64,000 nt of DNA from Diplodia intermedia (Eukaryota; Ascomycota; Dothideomycetes; Botryosphaeriales; Botryosphaeriaceae). The notes beneath the pieces were generated by a model that worked only from the letters and a program-made list of their open reading frames with translations, made no database searches and had not been told where the DNA came from. Below are positions 20,612 to 33,305 of the stretch, in pieces; the first letter of the stretch is position 1, and each line of letters opens with the position of its first letter. Location: contig JAKEKT010000084.1 in assembly GCA_021495925.1 (NCBI GenBank), forward strand, positions 1-64,000, read 5' to 3'. The position numbers and the translations under genes are program-made.

Positions 20612-21909
20612 CTACTGGCCGCCTGCACCACCGCGGCCGGCACCTGCACCGCCGGCACCGCCGGGAGCGCCGCCGCCGCCGCCCATGAGGTTCCGTGCCC
20701 TGTTGTTCCTCAGTGTTAGCGGGTGTTGAACTACTCGCTCTTTTTTTGTTCGGAAAAAGATGAGGGAGGGGGAGATGGATTGTTATCGACTCACATCTCC
20801 ATGATGCTCGGGTCCTGCATCATCTGGCTGAAGTCAGGCATGCCACCGCCGCCGGCGCCACCACCACCACCCTGAGCGCCAGCGCCAGCGCCTGCACCGG
20901 CACCGGCACCAGCACCGCCGCCGCCGAACTGCTCGGCCATCTCGCGCAGGCGGGGGTTGCTGAGCATGTTCTGCATCATCTGGGGGTTGCTCATGACGTT
21001 CTGGGCCATCTGGCGGAGCATGGGGTTGTTCATGAGGGCGCCAAAGTCGGGCATGCCGCCACCACCCTGACCACCACCGCCGCCGCCGCCGCCTCCCAGC
21101 ATGCTAGCCAGAGACGAGAGGTCGGGCATACCGCCGCCACCAGCACCGGGCGGGCTAGCCGACCGTGCGGCGGCGGCGCCAGGCGCGCCGCCTTCCTCCT
21201 CGACGCGGCGCTTGGCCGTCTCGTAGCCGCGCTTCATGGCGTCGCTGCCGCCGTTGCCCTCGGCGCGGATGCCCTGCTCGTAGGCCTCCATGCTGCCCCT
21301 GGCGTCGCCGAGGGCGTAGCGGGCGAGGCCGAGGCGCGACCACGCCTTGGTGTAGGCCGGGTCGGCCGCCGTCGCCATCTCGGCGTCCTGGCGGGCGTCG
21401 GCGTGGCGGCCCGCGCCCGAGCACGCCGCCGCGCGGTTCGACAGGTAGATGGGGTTGAGCGGGACCAGCTCCAGCGCCTGCGTGTACAGCGCGATGGCGC
21501 CGTCGTAGTCCTTCTTCTGCATGGCCGCGTTGCCGAGCCCCTTGAGCCGCTCGGCTTCGGCCTTGTTGTCTGTAGTCGTCGTCGACGTTGTTGGCGTGCT
21601 GGGTCGCGCTTCCTTGGCCGACGACGCGCCTTCGGTCGACGGCGTCGTGCGCCCCTTGAGCTTCTCGTAGACCGAGTAGATGGACGCCAGGTTCTGGCCG
21701 CCCAGCGCCTCGGCCGTCGCGGCCGTGTCGGTCGGGTCGACGTGGAAGGACTCGGCGATGCAGTTGGTCGCGATCTCGATGGATTCGCTGTCTTCGGCCG
21801 ACAGCGTGCCGTCGCGGGTCGATGTGTTCAGGAAGTCGATGATGGCGAGCGCGAGGCGCTTCTTCGATTCCGTCGAAACGGGTGCTGCGGCGGAGGCCTG
21901 TTGTTGCAT
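20612..21909 (-). CDS. SGT2: Sgt2/SGTA co-chaperone (TPR protein)
   Basis: Exons 20795-21909 and 20612-20699 encode 400 aa. Sgt2 receives tail-anchored proteins and passes them to Get4/5 and Get3; it also binds Hsp70/Hsp90. The N-terminal dimerisation region (KKRLALAIIDFLNTSTRDG) is followed by three TPRs, about residues 115-220 (AEAERLKGLGNAAMQKKDYD, NPIYLSNRAAACSGAGRHAD, AYTKAWSRLGLARYALGDAR). A Gly/Met/Asn/Gln-rich substrate-binding C-terminus then repeats NPMLRQMAQNVMSNPQMMQ-type units between poly-Gly linkers. The raw frame stops right after DPSIMEM. A 95-bp intron (20700-20794; GTGAGT donor, CCGCTAACACTG branch, AACAG) adds the terminal exon MARNLMGGGGGAPGG...GGQ, which matches the usual ending. 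Confidence 0.94.
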
Positions 21910-22537
21910 GGTTAGTGTGTGGATTTCGAGGGGGTCTAGGGCGGATGGGCAGGATTGCTTTGGGGAGGGTGGGAACGAAAGGGGTTTGAGGTGGAATTGG
22001 AGCTATGAGCGCTGGGGTAGCGTGTGGGTTGTGCCTGTCGCGACGTGGGAGACACGATGGTGGGGTTGGTGCGGATAGATGCGCGGGGCTGGTATGTGCT
22101 TTCTGCTCACCATCTTGGAGGGTTGTGTCTCGTTCAGAGAAGCGCAGTGGGGTGGAAAGTAGGATGCGTCCCTCGAGGCAAGACTATGTAGGTAGGAACG
22201 AGTCAAGGTGGGTCGGAGGCGTCAGAAGTCGAATGGTGGTCGTGGCCTGGGTGCGGTGGAAAGCTGTAGATGAACGTGGACGTGCCACTGAGTCTGGGAT
22301 CTCCCGCGCGCATGTGGCAGCCGAGCCGGGAGCCGCCCTGACTCGAGCTTGCAGCCTCAACTCTTGGCATCGCCATCATCACCACATCTCAGTCGAAAAG
22401 ACATGGCGCATGAAAGCATAATCGAATTTCTACCCGTCCAGAGGTATATCTCATCTTGATCATCTAAAATCCATACATCATCCCGTTCCACCTCCCACCC
22501 CCAGCATCATGGTCATCATCATCATAATCACCACCAT
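21910..22537. other. Intergenic, SGT2 promoter and 3' side of the Vrl1-like gene
   Basis: This is 0.6 kb between two minus-strand genes. No TATA box or additional gene was seen. A CATCAT/ATAATCACC-rich stretch precedes the stop of the upstream gene. Confidence 0.5.
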
Positions 22538-25500
22538 CTACAAATCCTCCAACTCCTCCCTCTCCCTCGTCACCCCGTTCGCCGCCCTCCTCAACCCCTC
22601 GACGGCGCTCATCCGCCTTCTCTCGCTGAACCCCAGCCCGCGAATCGCTCGCCTCATGCTCTCCAGCCTCGCCTTCTCCACCACCACCATCCGGCTTGCC
22701 AGCTCCCTGCACGCCTTCCGCCCCTGCCTGACGCGCGCGTCCTGCCAGTCCGCCAGCTCCGCCGCGACCGTCTGCTGCGTGTACTTGAGCTCCTTGCCCA
22801 AGCTCTCGAGCTCCACGACGCTGCGATCGACGCGCTCGGCCGCCTCGCGCTGCATGCGGTGTCTCGTGTCGTCCAACAGCCCCAAGGGCCAGCGGCCGCT
22901 GCGCTGCAACGACAGCGTGTGGCGGTCGATCTGCTTCTGCGTCTGCGCCATGGCGCCGACGATGGTTCCCGGACGCGAAAGCGCGGCGAGGATGGCCTGG
23001 ATGGTGGAGCTGATGGCGTGCATGTTGTAGTAGAAGCCGGTGAGCGGCGAGGACTCCATCTGTGCGAGCGTCTTGACGTAGCGGTCGAAGGCCGTCTTGT
23101 GCGCGTCGGGCAAGTATGCGAGCGAGGACAGCGCCGTCGAGCAGATTGAGCTTGCGTCAATGAGGTCGCTCGATGCAGCGCGGACCTTGTTGGTGCGGCG
23201 CAAGACGGACTTGGCCGAGTGGTGCATGCCCCGGACGGATTCGCGCGCATGCTGGACGAACAGTTCGACTTCCCGCACGTCTAGGAGAGGTGTGTATTCC
23301 TCCTTGACCTGCTCGATCCGATTCTCTGCCTTGCGTTTGCTTCGCTCAGCCAGCATCTCTTGGTCGATGTCGGGCACGAGGAAGAACTCCCATACCATCT
23401 CGTGGGTCGAAAAGGTCGGGTGGTGGAGTAGGATCTTGAGGAAGCTGTCAAGCCGTAGTTGGATGTCCCTGAGAATGGCTCGCGACGGTTTGGAAGGAAT
23501 GAGGAAAGGCGTTGCAAACCCGGTGACCGCTGGTATCCAGGAAGCCGGGTTTTCCTGAGAAAGCCATTTGGCAAGGTTCTCGAAGTCTGCCAGCGACCGG
23601 CGACACGTTGTGACCGTTATCGAATTGCTGCCGTTCGGCGCACCGGACTTCAGTACCATTCTAATGGTGCCATCCTCGACGAAGTAGGACCGCACGACCG
23701 TAGTGGTGCGGCCATCTACACCGGAAGGACTTGACAGGAGCACCAGATCGTCGATCCGATTGCGGACTTCATCGTCCTTGGCCAGCTCAACCGCCGTCAA
23801 ACCCCGGTTGTCCTTCACATTGAGATCCACTCTGGGATCGCCGAAAAGGACTCGGACCAGATCTGTGCGCCCATATTTGCTTGCAACCATCAAAGGCGTG
23901 AACTGCTTATCGTTTGCAGCATTGGCATCTGCATCGCAGTGGTACAGCAGCTTCATTGCCAGATGTGGGTCATTAATGATGTGAAGCAGAGTGTTTCCCC
24001 TGTTGTCAATGTGGTCGTCCAGGTGAAGCGGCTGCCCGTCGTGCTGTGCTCGCGCCGCCGCTGTGACCGCAGCCTCTACCATCGAACGATATTCCTGGTG
24101 ATCGTAAGACCTGCAAAGTGCGAACAGCGGTGTTTGCCCGTTCTTGTCCTTGAGCTTCCACGGGACGAGATGTCCGATTCTGTGGATCAGCAACGGCTGA
24201 TCAAAGAGATAGTGCGCCGCGCATCTACCCTGAGAATCCTGCTGAGCAATGTACTCGGCCAGAGCGTACTCGCTGTGCACATGCTGCGCGAAATACTCCA
24301 AGAGTATGTTCACCACTCCCGTATTTGTTTGTTGGATTGCGGCGCTCAGTAGCGTCGTGCCATCGTTGTTGCAGTCAGAAAGGACCTCCTCGAGGGGGTA
24401 GAACTCTTCAAGACTTAGGAGATACTTGAGCGACTTCTCTTGCCCTTTCTCAATAGCCATCATCAGCACGGATTGGCCAGTTCGGTCTTGTGTGTGGGCG
24501 ACCTTTTCGATCGAAGTGTCCCCTTCAAGACCGCTGCCCGTGGAGATGACAGTATCACTTCGCGACGCGAACGAGATCGCAGAAGAGCTTGAACTGCTCC
24601 GCGGCTGCATGGATACGCGTTTCTTGATTTTCGGCCTCTGTTCCGGCGGAGGTGTTTGAGCTCTTTGGAAAGGAAAGACGTGCGCTAGCGACCCGGATGA
24701 AGTTCCATTCGGCGTCTGATCAGCAGGCTGAACCGCACCGCCTCCGCTACCCATCCAATCATCAACGTTGCGTCCATGCAGAGATCTGTTCTGCAGTTCG
24801 GACCACGCCGAATCAACGTGCGGTACCATGTCATCCACGGCGTTCTCTGGCTCCTCGTCCATGGTGCCATCCTCGGCAGATTTTGTGCCAGGTTCCAGGA
24901 GGTTTCGGATGGCTGCAATATCACCGTTCTTCGTGGCTTGCCATAGCTGCTTGTTTCTTTTGCTCGCTTTGCGTAGGCCGTTCGAATCTCTGGCAAGATA
25001 GGTCAGGACGGCTTCAAACGTGCTCAAAGCGTAGCCCATCTCTCCGCTCTCGACGTCATCGATGAAAATGAAATGCCGCATGTACGACAACCGCGCCTGA
25101 AGGTGTCGGACCGAGGAGCGAATGACTACCACCAAAAGCAGGGAGACCAGGGTGTCCGCGTTGATGGTCAGCATGGCATCCTGTTTCTCGGACTGGGAAT
25201 CAGAAGACGCGCCTGCTCGCGAGGAAGGTTCCTTCGCGGGCTCGGGCATGGTGACAAGCTTCTGTGTAGCCAGCAAAATGTCCAGCATCTCCTGGGGACT
25301 CCCGGCAGAGCCCATCTTCTTGAATATCTCGACTCCTTTCGCCAAGCGAGCTGCCAGCTCCAGTTTGCCTCGCTGTCCGTTCTCTATGGGTATGCCAACT
25401 TGCGAGATATCCAAATCCTGCATTTGGCGCACGCGCGACTCCAGTTCAAGGTCGTCGAACCGTCGCACCGTGCATATTCTTGGGAATAGGATCGTCTCAT

Positions 25501-26577
25501 GGGCTTGCTCGCAGACATACCGCTCGATCATGCGTTCCACAATAGGACCGGTCAAATCAGTCGTTGCGCCCAAATTCGACAGCTGCTGCTTATCCACCAT
25601 CTGGAAGAGGTCGATGGCGGCAGTGACAGCGGTTTCCAGGGAGCGGCGCATCATGTCCTCTTCGTCGTATATTTCCAATGTAGAGGGCATTTTCATACTT
25701 CCATTGGACAAGCTGCTATGCAATGAAAGTGGCAGGCTCACCCCTGAAGAAATCGAGCTGCGACGACTGGAAAGACTGGCCGGTTTTGAGGATGGAACGG
25801 GCGGGAGAGGTTTTTCAAACTCTTTGCCGAACTCCTTGAACAGGCGCTCCAGACCTGGCTGCATTTGCCTTGCAATCATGGGGAACATATTCAAGAGCTC
25901 AGCAAAGGATTTCACCTCCCTCTTCCGCGGCATGGATGAAGTATTCGAGCTCGTTCCATTCGCAGGCTCCGCTGGCAGCGGCTTCGAAGACGCGTCGGGC
26001 AGGGCGGGTATTATGGGTATGGATTCGTACTGCCCGATGAGCGGCCTGGAGATGTAATATACCAGCCAGGGTTGAGCGTCGAAGCTGTCCGGGTAATAGA
26101 TAATGTCATGCAGAAGCTGCGCCTGGTTGAGAGATTTGAAGCCTGCCCATGTCAGCGCGCGTCGCACAACCCAGGGACCTTGGGGGAAACGCACCCTTAT
26201 TACTGTACACGAAAGTGTCTTTGATTATCACCGTACGCCCATTTGCGGTGGTGTACTGCTTTGCCTTCCCCCTGCTCTCGCGGAATGACGTATCCTTGCC
26301 ATTGGCACCGGGCGGGATGCCACCTGGCACGCGCAGGACATGGCTCGCAAGGAACTCCTCGGAGCCGGACAGGTCGGCGTACAAGGCATGGCTCTCACGG
26401 TCTCTGGCGTTGAGGAGGACGTCTGTGGTGGGGACAAGGAGGACCTGCGGCGGCAACAGTCAGCATCTCGCGGTCGCATGGGGGCGGGCGGGTGCGTACG
26501 TGGTGTTGCGCGGGGGAGCACTGCCCCGGGAGAGTGCTGCGGAAGAAGGCGCGCAGAAATGGGTTTAGAGGTTGCAT
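22538..26577 (-). CDS. Vrl1/VARP-like VPS9-ankyrin-PX-BAR protein
   Basis: Exons 26500-26577, 26195-26444 and 22538-26142 give 1310 aa. The introns are 55 and 52 bp with GTACGC and GTGCGT donors. The two short 5' exons supply MQPLNPFLRAFFRSTLPGQC and VLLVPTTDVLL...VIIKDTFVYSNKG. Order of parts (approximate residues): conserved N-terminus 1-160; VPS9 Rab5-GEF domain about 280-510, including NADTLVSLLLVVVIRSSV; ankyrin repeats about 660-920, e.g. NDKQFTPLMVASKYGRTDLV; PX-like region about 930-1060; helical BAR-like C-terminus to 1310. Yeast Vrl1 has this make-up and pairs with the SNX-BAR protein Vin1 as the VINE endosomal coat/GEF; metazoan VARP is the VPS9-ankyrin relative. I infer an endosomal Rab5-type exchange factor with membrane-shaping ability. 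The PX and BAR assignments rest on pattern and position. Confidence 0.9.
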
Positions 26578-27228
26578 TCAATCGACATTGAGCGCTTGCT
26601 GGGGAGAGGTCAACGAGCAAGGCGCATAAGCCCTTGCGTGCGAGGAACCGGTCCAACCAGGCCGGGAGACCTGATAGCGCGCGTTGACGGTTCGGCGACT
26701 GTGCAACCCAGGATGGAGGAACGGCGCGAGTCGTGGCGGATGCGAAGGGCCTTAAGCGCAATCGAGGGCGGCGGTGGGCAGAAGTGCGAGCGCGCGTGAC
26801 GGCTGTGCGGGTGACGGCCGGTTGAGTCGGGCGGCAGTTGCGGAGCGAGAGCGCGCAGGCGGCAGGATGGGTTAGGAGTAGCAGAGAGGCCGCTGGCTTG
26901 TGACGGAGAAGCTTGCCAGTGCCCGGCGCGCAGCTTGGAGCTTGGTCTCGGAGCAGGCAAGCCCCTAGCGCCGTCTCGGGCCGTGCGGCCGCTGTCTCCG
27001 CCGCATCACGGCCACGTTTAAATCGCTATGCTCAATCCAACAAATGCATTGACGGCTGGATCCTCGCTAGGTCGGGTATGCCCAAAGAAAGCCGCGCGCC
27101 AGGGAAAGACAAAAATGCAGCACGCCTCCCGCCCGTAAATGCGCTGGTGGCCCCGCTCCAGTAACACCGGTGCGCCCAGTAAATCAGAGAGCATCCAATA
27201 ATAACTCCTCCGCTCCCGAAGCATTCCT
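26578..27228. other. Intergenic, Vrl1-like promoter and RXT2 3' side
   Basis: About 0.65 kb of GC-rich sequence without a recognisable gene. Small frames here are not supported. Confidence 0.5.
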
Positions 27229-28962
27229 CTACTTTTCCTCTCTCCGCCTTGCTCTCGTCTTCTTGCCCTGCACCACCCCTTCCTCTTCCTCTTCCTCTTT
27301 GCCTTTCACCAAGTCTTCCGTCAGGCCCCATTCCTCCTTGTCCACCCAGTCCTCTCCGTCGCTCATCTCTCCGACATGGCCTTCCGCTTTGGTCCACTTC
27401 AGCACCATCTTGCGCTTGCGGTCCGCTTCCATTAGCCCCATGTAAAGCGCACGTGTCTGTCTGACGACTTCCTCCTGCTTTTGGATATACATGAGCAGCC
27501 AAGTGCGCGTATCTTCCGCCTCGTTTGGCGGAAGGCCCATGTCGCGGTCCAAGAGATTTTCGACCGGGAACTGGAACAAAGGGTGGATAGGCGGCTCTGC
27601 AGGAGAGTGGGGAGACAATGTGTGCGGTGATCCCGGTGCGGAAGACTGTTGGGAGTTCGCACGGCGTTGCGCGCGCGTCGTCATGCGGTGTGACGTTTGC
27701 TGGCTGTTGCTGTCTTCACCATCGTCCGACTGCGCATCGTTTGCGCCATCCTCCGCCGTTCCATTAGTAATATCAACTTGCATCCTGTCTCCGGCGTTCT
27801 CTGCAGATGCGCCCTGGTCTTCTTGCTTGAGGGCATCAGCGTTCGCCATTTGTCGGTCACCATCCGCACCATTCTGCCGGGTGCCATTTTGATGGGGAAC
27901 CTCTGTACTTTGGTCCGCGTCCGTGCCGTTCGACCGAGCATTTTGCTGGGGCTCCGTTTGCTGGGTTGATTCACCACGCGTGGGACCGGTATCCTGCCGC
28001 TCGATGCCATTCTCCATAAGGACGTCATTATCCCCGGATGGTGCTTGGGGCCCTGTCTGCTGAGCGCCTGCAGGGTGAGGGGTCGCCTGCATATTGGTGT
28101 CTTCCGACCCTTTTGCTGGGTCCTCCCAGCTCGCGCCTTGCCGCTCAGCGTTGTCCGCATCCATAGACCCCACAGACGCCGAAGTAGCTGCAGCAGCAGG
28201 GACATGCTCATTCAGGAGCTCTCGGTCATAGTCCGTCTCCATCAAACCAACAGGAAGCCATGTGTCGTCACCGAGAAGCTTCTGCATGATAGCTTTTGCT
28301 CGCCAAAGGCTCTTCTCCTCCCTCTGCAGAACTTCGCGCGAATTGTTCGCCAGTTCCGTGATATGATTTGAGTAGTACGGTATGGACATGGAAGGATGCG
28401 TCGCCAGGTCGGCGGCGGATGTCAGAGGCGCAAGAAGCTCTGGAACCTAGTCAGCCCTGAGCTGTCTTGTCAGCCCACAATGCGGATACGCACCCTCTAG
28501 TCTGATATCTCCATACGGATTGTCCTCGGCCAGCGAGCCGTCGATAGACTCATCGTCGTCAATGTCTTCGATCTCGTCGCCATCTTCGTCGATCAGAGGG
28601 GGATTGCGAGCTATGATGTGCCGTTGGTAGCCGGCGTGGTCGATCTTGGGCTGGAGACTTGTTAGAAGTAGCTCAATGAGCCGGCGGAGCTCGGGCATGG
28701 AGCGCACCTTCTTGTAGATGAAGCGGCCGTTGTCCAGAATAGAATGCGATCGTGGAGCCTTGCGCTTGAGCTTGTGCTGGACAGAGCGAGCGATTTCGGC
28801 GGCCGAGTCGTCCTCGTCAGAAGCTGCATTCCGTGGCGAGCGTCAGGACGGCAGGGTCTCTTAAAGTTTGGAGATTCGCGGGAGGGGCTGACCATCATAT
28901 CGCGCGACGGCTCTCTTCATGCCAACGATGGCCTCGGCGAAGACGAACTGCTGGCCAGCCAT
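27229..28962 (-). CDS. Rxt2-like subunit of the Rpd3L histone deacetylase complex
   Basis: Exons 28893-28962, 28494-28823 and 27229-28439 give 536 aa starting MAGQQFVFAEAIVGMKRAVA. Introns are 69 bp (GTCAGC donor) and 54 bp (GTGCGT donor). The second acceptor must be the CCAG at 28440 rather than CTAG at 28450, because only it keeps the frame and gives GDIRLEELLAPLTSAADL. The N-terminal Rxt2 region (KRKAPRSHSILDNGRFIYKK, then RSMPELRRLIELLLTSLQPK) is well conserved, and SIPYYSNHITELANNSREVL continues it. The middle (about residues 230-400) is Gln/Asn/Asp-rich and disordered. The C-terminal part, around PLFQFPVENLLDRDMGLPPN, is again ordered and ends in an acidic then Lys/Arg tail. The protein would help scaffold nuclear deacetylation and gene repression. 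It is divergent from TRAPPC11. Confidence 0.88.
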
Positions 28963-29371
28963 GGCTGCGTCGGTGCGCGGGAGCGGCGCGCAGCGGTCGG
29001 CGGGCAAATTCAGCGAAGCGCGAGGGGCTGGGCAGCCAGAACTGGAGCAGAGCGGGCCAAAGACGCGCTTGAGCGAGCGGTCGGCGAGGAGTGCCGGCGA
29101 AGGCGCGTTGTGGGGTGTGGAAGCGGAGGGCAGAACTGAGGATCGGAGTTTGGCGCGGCCGGAGGAGCGCCTGCAGCTGGTCTGTCTGGCGTCACTCGTC
29201 CAACAAGCTGCCCGTTATCCGTCCACCCACTGCATCCCAGCGCCGCGATCCGTCTTTGCGGGGGAGCCGCGCTCCTGCCCAGCATCGCCCACGCCGAGTG
29301 TTGCTGAGCTCCACTGCTGCTCTTTGTCGCGAACCCGTGCGCTCTATGGCTGGCGGCCGCCGATCTTCAAC
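28963..29371. promoter_or_regulatory. Bidirectional promoter, RXT2 / TRAPPC11
   Basis: About 410 bases lie between the divergent start codons. They are GC-rich and lack an obvious TATA box, as usual for housekeeping pairs. An open frame runs through on the plus strand into TRAPPC11 exon 1, but ATG 29372 is the first Met in conserved sequence. Confidence 0.5.
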
Positions 29372-32300
29372 ATGGACGTTTATCCTCCGCAATACGTCGA
29401 GCACAACCTCCCCTTCGTCGTCCTCTCCGGCCTGGGCGACTCCCCGTCCGATGACTCCGGATACGAGCCGCACCCGCTGCTGAAGGACCGTGGGATCGAG
29501 ATTGACTCGGCCGTGCCGGTCGTGACGGGCGAACGCGTCGACCAGTTGCGCCAGGAATTCCTCAGCGCAGACGCAAGAGAGGCGCCATGGAATGGTTTGC
29601 GGACAAGAACACGGGGCGACCATGTCGGGTTCAGGCTGAAGGCTGTCGGGAGGGTAGGTCAGGGACACCAGTGTCCTCCGTCCCCCGCAATGCAGGCTTA
29701 CAGAAACACAGGGCTATGTACTGCCTCCCCGCAAGGCGCAAGTTCCCCAGATCTCCCCCGATGAGACTCCCCCTGGCACTCCGGTGCTTGGTAGTGGCCA
29801 CCGATGGGTCTTGCATTCGCCCATCTCCCCGCTCTCTCCTGGCTCGCCCACATTCCCCGACGGCGTCATGTCGCCTCTCTGGATTGCCAAGCACCAGAAC
29901 CATATACCCTCCGTCTTCATCTCCTTCTTCGACTTCACCTCGGAGCCGGGCAGAGATACCTTGAACGACAACCAGCTCAAGGCGGAGATTAACCGCATAA
30001 AGGCCATCTTCCATTCTTCCGGCTACAAGACACATTACGCTGTCGTTCTCATGAGTGATCGCTCCATTTTCGAGGCGCCAGACATCGAGGAACGGCTTGC
30101 AAACATCCGGCGAACTACCGGCCTCGATCCCAAGAATGCTCTCTTCTTCCTCCCCGCCAATCCATCGCGTGCGGAATTGGCCGCTTTCGTGCAATCCGTC
30201 TTGACCACATTGCAACCTCTCTGTGTAGAATACTACCGCGACCTGTCCAAGCATGCGCGGCGGAAAAAGAATCGCAACAGCGTTCCAGCACCGACAGCAG
30301 CACCAACCCGGGGCGCTTCCCACCCTCTCTCCAGCCCAGGATGGAGTGTGAGATACGACTTCAAGCTCGGTGTGTTTGCCGAATTCCGACAGGAGATGGA
30401 TGCGGCATGCAGGCATTACAGTTTTGCCATCGATGCTCTTCTGGATGGTGATGGAGTGTTTGAAACGACGGCCAGTTGGTCACCCCGCTGGGATGACACC
30501 CGTCTGCTTGCCGATGGAATCGCAATCCGCATAGTGAGATGCTTGATGTGGAACAATGGTCCTACGTCTGCAGTGCAGTCATGGCAGAACTACAAGGACA
30601 GGATGCATGACCTCCTCGACCGGCGCGGCAAAGGGACTGCCAATTATGGTTGGCAGGCCTGGGAATCGAGATGGGCCAGGATTATGGCGGAGATCATTCA
30701 GCGAGTGGACCCGCCGATCTTCGCCATCGTTGGGTCACCTGAGTTTCCCGATGCCCTGCCAGAGAAGAAAGCCATCTACTCGCCTCCAGAAAAAGCATTT
30801 CCTGTTGGTGAAAGACTGGCGCCTTGGCACCTGGTTCACCATCCTGGGTATTGGTTCAGGGTTGCTGCCGAGCGAGCCATCGCTCGACGAAAACTGGCTG
30901 AGGAACTTCCAGAGGAAGATCGCCTGCCTCCCGGAATGTCTCCTGCCACAAAGGTCGCGAATAGGTTCGCTACGTATGACATCTACCTGGTGCCCGAGCC
31001 TCACGTTGAATTTCCCATCCCTGACAAGGGTGGTGAGGGGTTCGATCATACTGCTGAGATTGTGGATCTTTTCAATAAGGCAGTTGGGGAGTTTCACTCT
31101 CGAAACCAACAGCGTTTTGTGGACAAGCTCCAGTTAGACATGGGTAAGGAGCTGATTCATGCGGAGAGGTACAGTGACGCCTTGAGCGCCCTGAAGCCAC
31201 TGTGGGAAGGCATGAGCTGGCGGAATGAAAGATGGTGGACGCTTGTCTCGGATGTCGCTTGGGCATTGAACGAATGCGCGAAAAGATGTTCGGACGAAGA
31301 ATCGTTTCTGATGACCGAGTTAGAGCTGCACAGTCGGCGTAAGTGGCCCATTAGGCTATTATTCCATGATCAATTTACTCACATGGCATTTAGTGTTACG
31401 TCCAAAGCAGGGCAAGACCTATGATCTCATGAACTGTCTGGACTCATTTCCTCGAGCTGAAGGGACGGAGAAACTCCACGTCACCTTGAGAGCTCGGGAT
31501 TTCATGTCGTGCCGTAAGTATTTCGTCTTTAGGCCCGCCAACTGCATTAGGTCTAACACTTTGTAGTTTCCATCACGGCTGAATTTGCCGTGGTCGAGGG
31601 CCATGTCGCAGAACCGATCCTGACCCAAATTGCCGTGAGATCCTACGCCCATAGAGGTTCCAAGCCTATAGTCTTGGACAACCTCACTGTAGCTTTCAGG
31701 GGCTCTCTGGGCTCGATTAAGCTACAGCACCAGCCAAACGAGAGCGGACCATCACCTTTCACAGACCTTACTGTGACAGAGGACGAAGCACATAAAGCCG
31801 GCAATATACCAAGCTTCAAGGGCGGTGCTGATCTAAGTTTCTCCGCTGGAGAGGTCAGAGTGTTCACTTTCCCAATCACCTTCAGGGAGGCTGGAGAAGT
31901 CTTTGTCGAAAGTGCTGCGTTCGAAATAGACACCGACAGATTCCACCTCACCTGCACTGCGGAATCGCCGCAGGACAATACGGAACCACTTTGGTGGTAC
32001 AGGGGAAAGAGGGGCTTGAAGACGAAAAGACTGGGCAGGATCATGGACGATCCAGCCATCAAGGTTCTGCCAAAACCACCGAAAATGGAAGTACGGCTCC
32101 CGAACTTGCAGAAGCGGTACTACGCCACCGAGACGGTCATTCTGGAGCTGGAAATCGAGAATGGCGAAGACGAAGAAGCGGAAGCGACTCTTGATTTCGT
32201 CTTGATGGACCAGCAAAAAAATCCTTTTGAGTTCAGCTGGCTCGCTTCAGACGATGATGCTGCAAGCGACGAGCAACGACCCGATCCATCTGGCCACCGT

Positions 32301-33305
32301 ATGGGGAAAATGGAGCCGGGAACGAAACGCACACAAGGTGTTCGCTTCGCAGCACCCATCGATTCAGGCGAGGTATTATTCGAGGCTAAGGTCGTCTACC
32401 ATGTCATCAGCGATCCGGACGTGCCCATCTCGAAGACAATCGTCGGAGAGCTGGCCATCATCGATCCTTTCGAGGCTACTTATGACTTCACACCTCAAGT
32501 CCACCCGGACCCCTGGCCCAGTTTTTTCCACATCGACGACACACAAATACCAGAAGCATCGGCAGACCCGGCTACAGCAAAGGCATTCGGCCTTACGGCA
32601 AGATATCTGATGAACGTCAGAGTCGGCTCCTACGCAGAAGAAGACCTCGTGATCCAGGACGCGGACCTCACTGTCCACGAGGTCGCAGGCGGCGCCATCG
32701 CGAGGGTGACCAAAAAGGCCGGCGACGAGCCCGAGGCTGAGATTGCGCCGCAAGCGGTCCAGCTGCGCACCTTCTGCGTCGACGTGCAGAAGATGGCGCT
32801 CGAGGACCGGCGGTCGTCGGCGCTGGCGACCAGCATCAGCGTGACGTGGCGGCGCAAGACGGCCATGTCGCAGCACCCGGACGCGGCGGGCAGCGTGCGC
32901 AGCGTCATCGCCAACCCGCGCCTCATCGCGGCCAACAGCGAGCCGCGCGTGCTCGCGTCGGCGCGGGCGTCGGCGCAGGTGGCGACGCTCATCCACCTCG
33001 ACTACACGCTCGAGAACCCGACGATGCACTTCCTGACGTTCGACGTGAGCATGGAGGCGAGCGAGGAGTTTGCCTTTGCCGGCCCCAAGCTCACGGCGCT
33101 GCACGTGCTGCCGCACAGCAGGCAGACGGTGCGGTACAACGTGCTGCCCCTGGTCAAGGGCGCGTGGATCTACCCGCAGCTGCGCGTGCAGGACCGCTAC
33201 TTCAACAAGGTGCTCAAGCCCGCGCCGACCGAGGGCATGCGCCAGGACAAACGGGGCATTGCGGTCTGGGCCGATGTCGTCGACGAGGAGGGCGGTGAGA
33301 AGTGA
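29372..33305 (+). CDS. TRAPPC11 homologue (foie gras / Gryzun domains)
   Basis: Four exons, 29372-29653, 29712-31338, 31394-31513 and 31567-33305, give 1255 aa. The introns of 53-58 bp have GTAGGT, GTAAGT and GTAAGT donors. The first acceptor is the AACACAG ending at 29711, which yields KAVGRGYVLPPRKAQVPQ. The N-terminal region includes SPLWIAKHQNHIPSVFISFF. The foie-gras domain covers roughly residues 300-600 (FKLGVFAEFRQEMDAACRHY, YGWQAWESRWARIMAEIIQR). The Gryzun region follows, beta-rich, with SITAEFAVVEGHVAEPILTQ and, at the end, HVLPHSRQTVRYNVLPLVKG. TRAPPC11 is a subunit of the TRAPP III-type complex acting in ER-Golgi traffic and autophagy. It is lost from budding yeast, so it supports a filamentous ascomycete origin. 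Confidence 0.93.
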
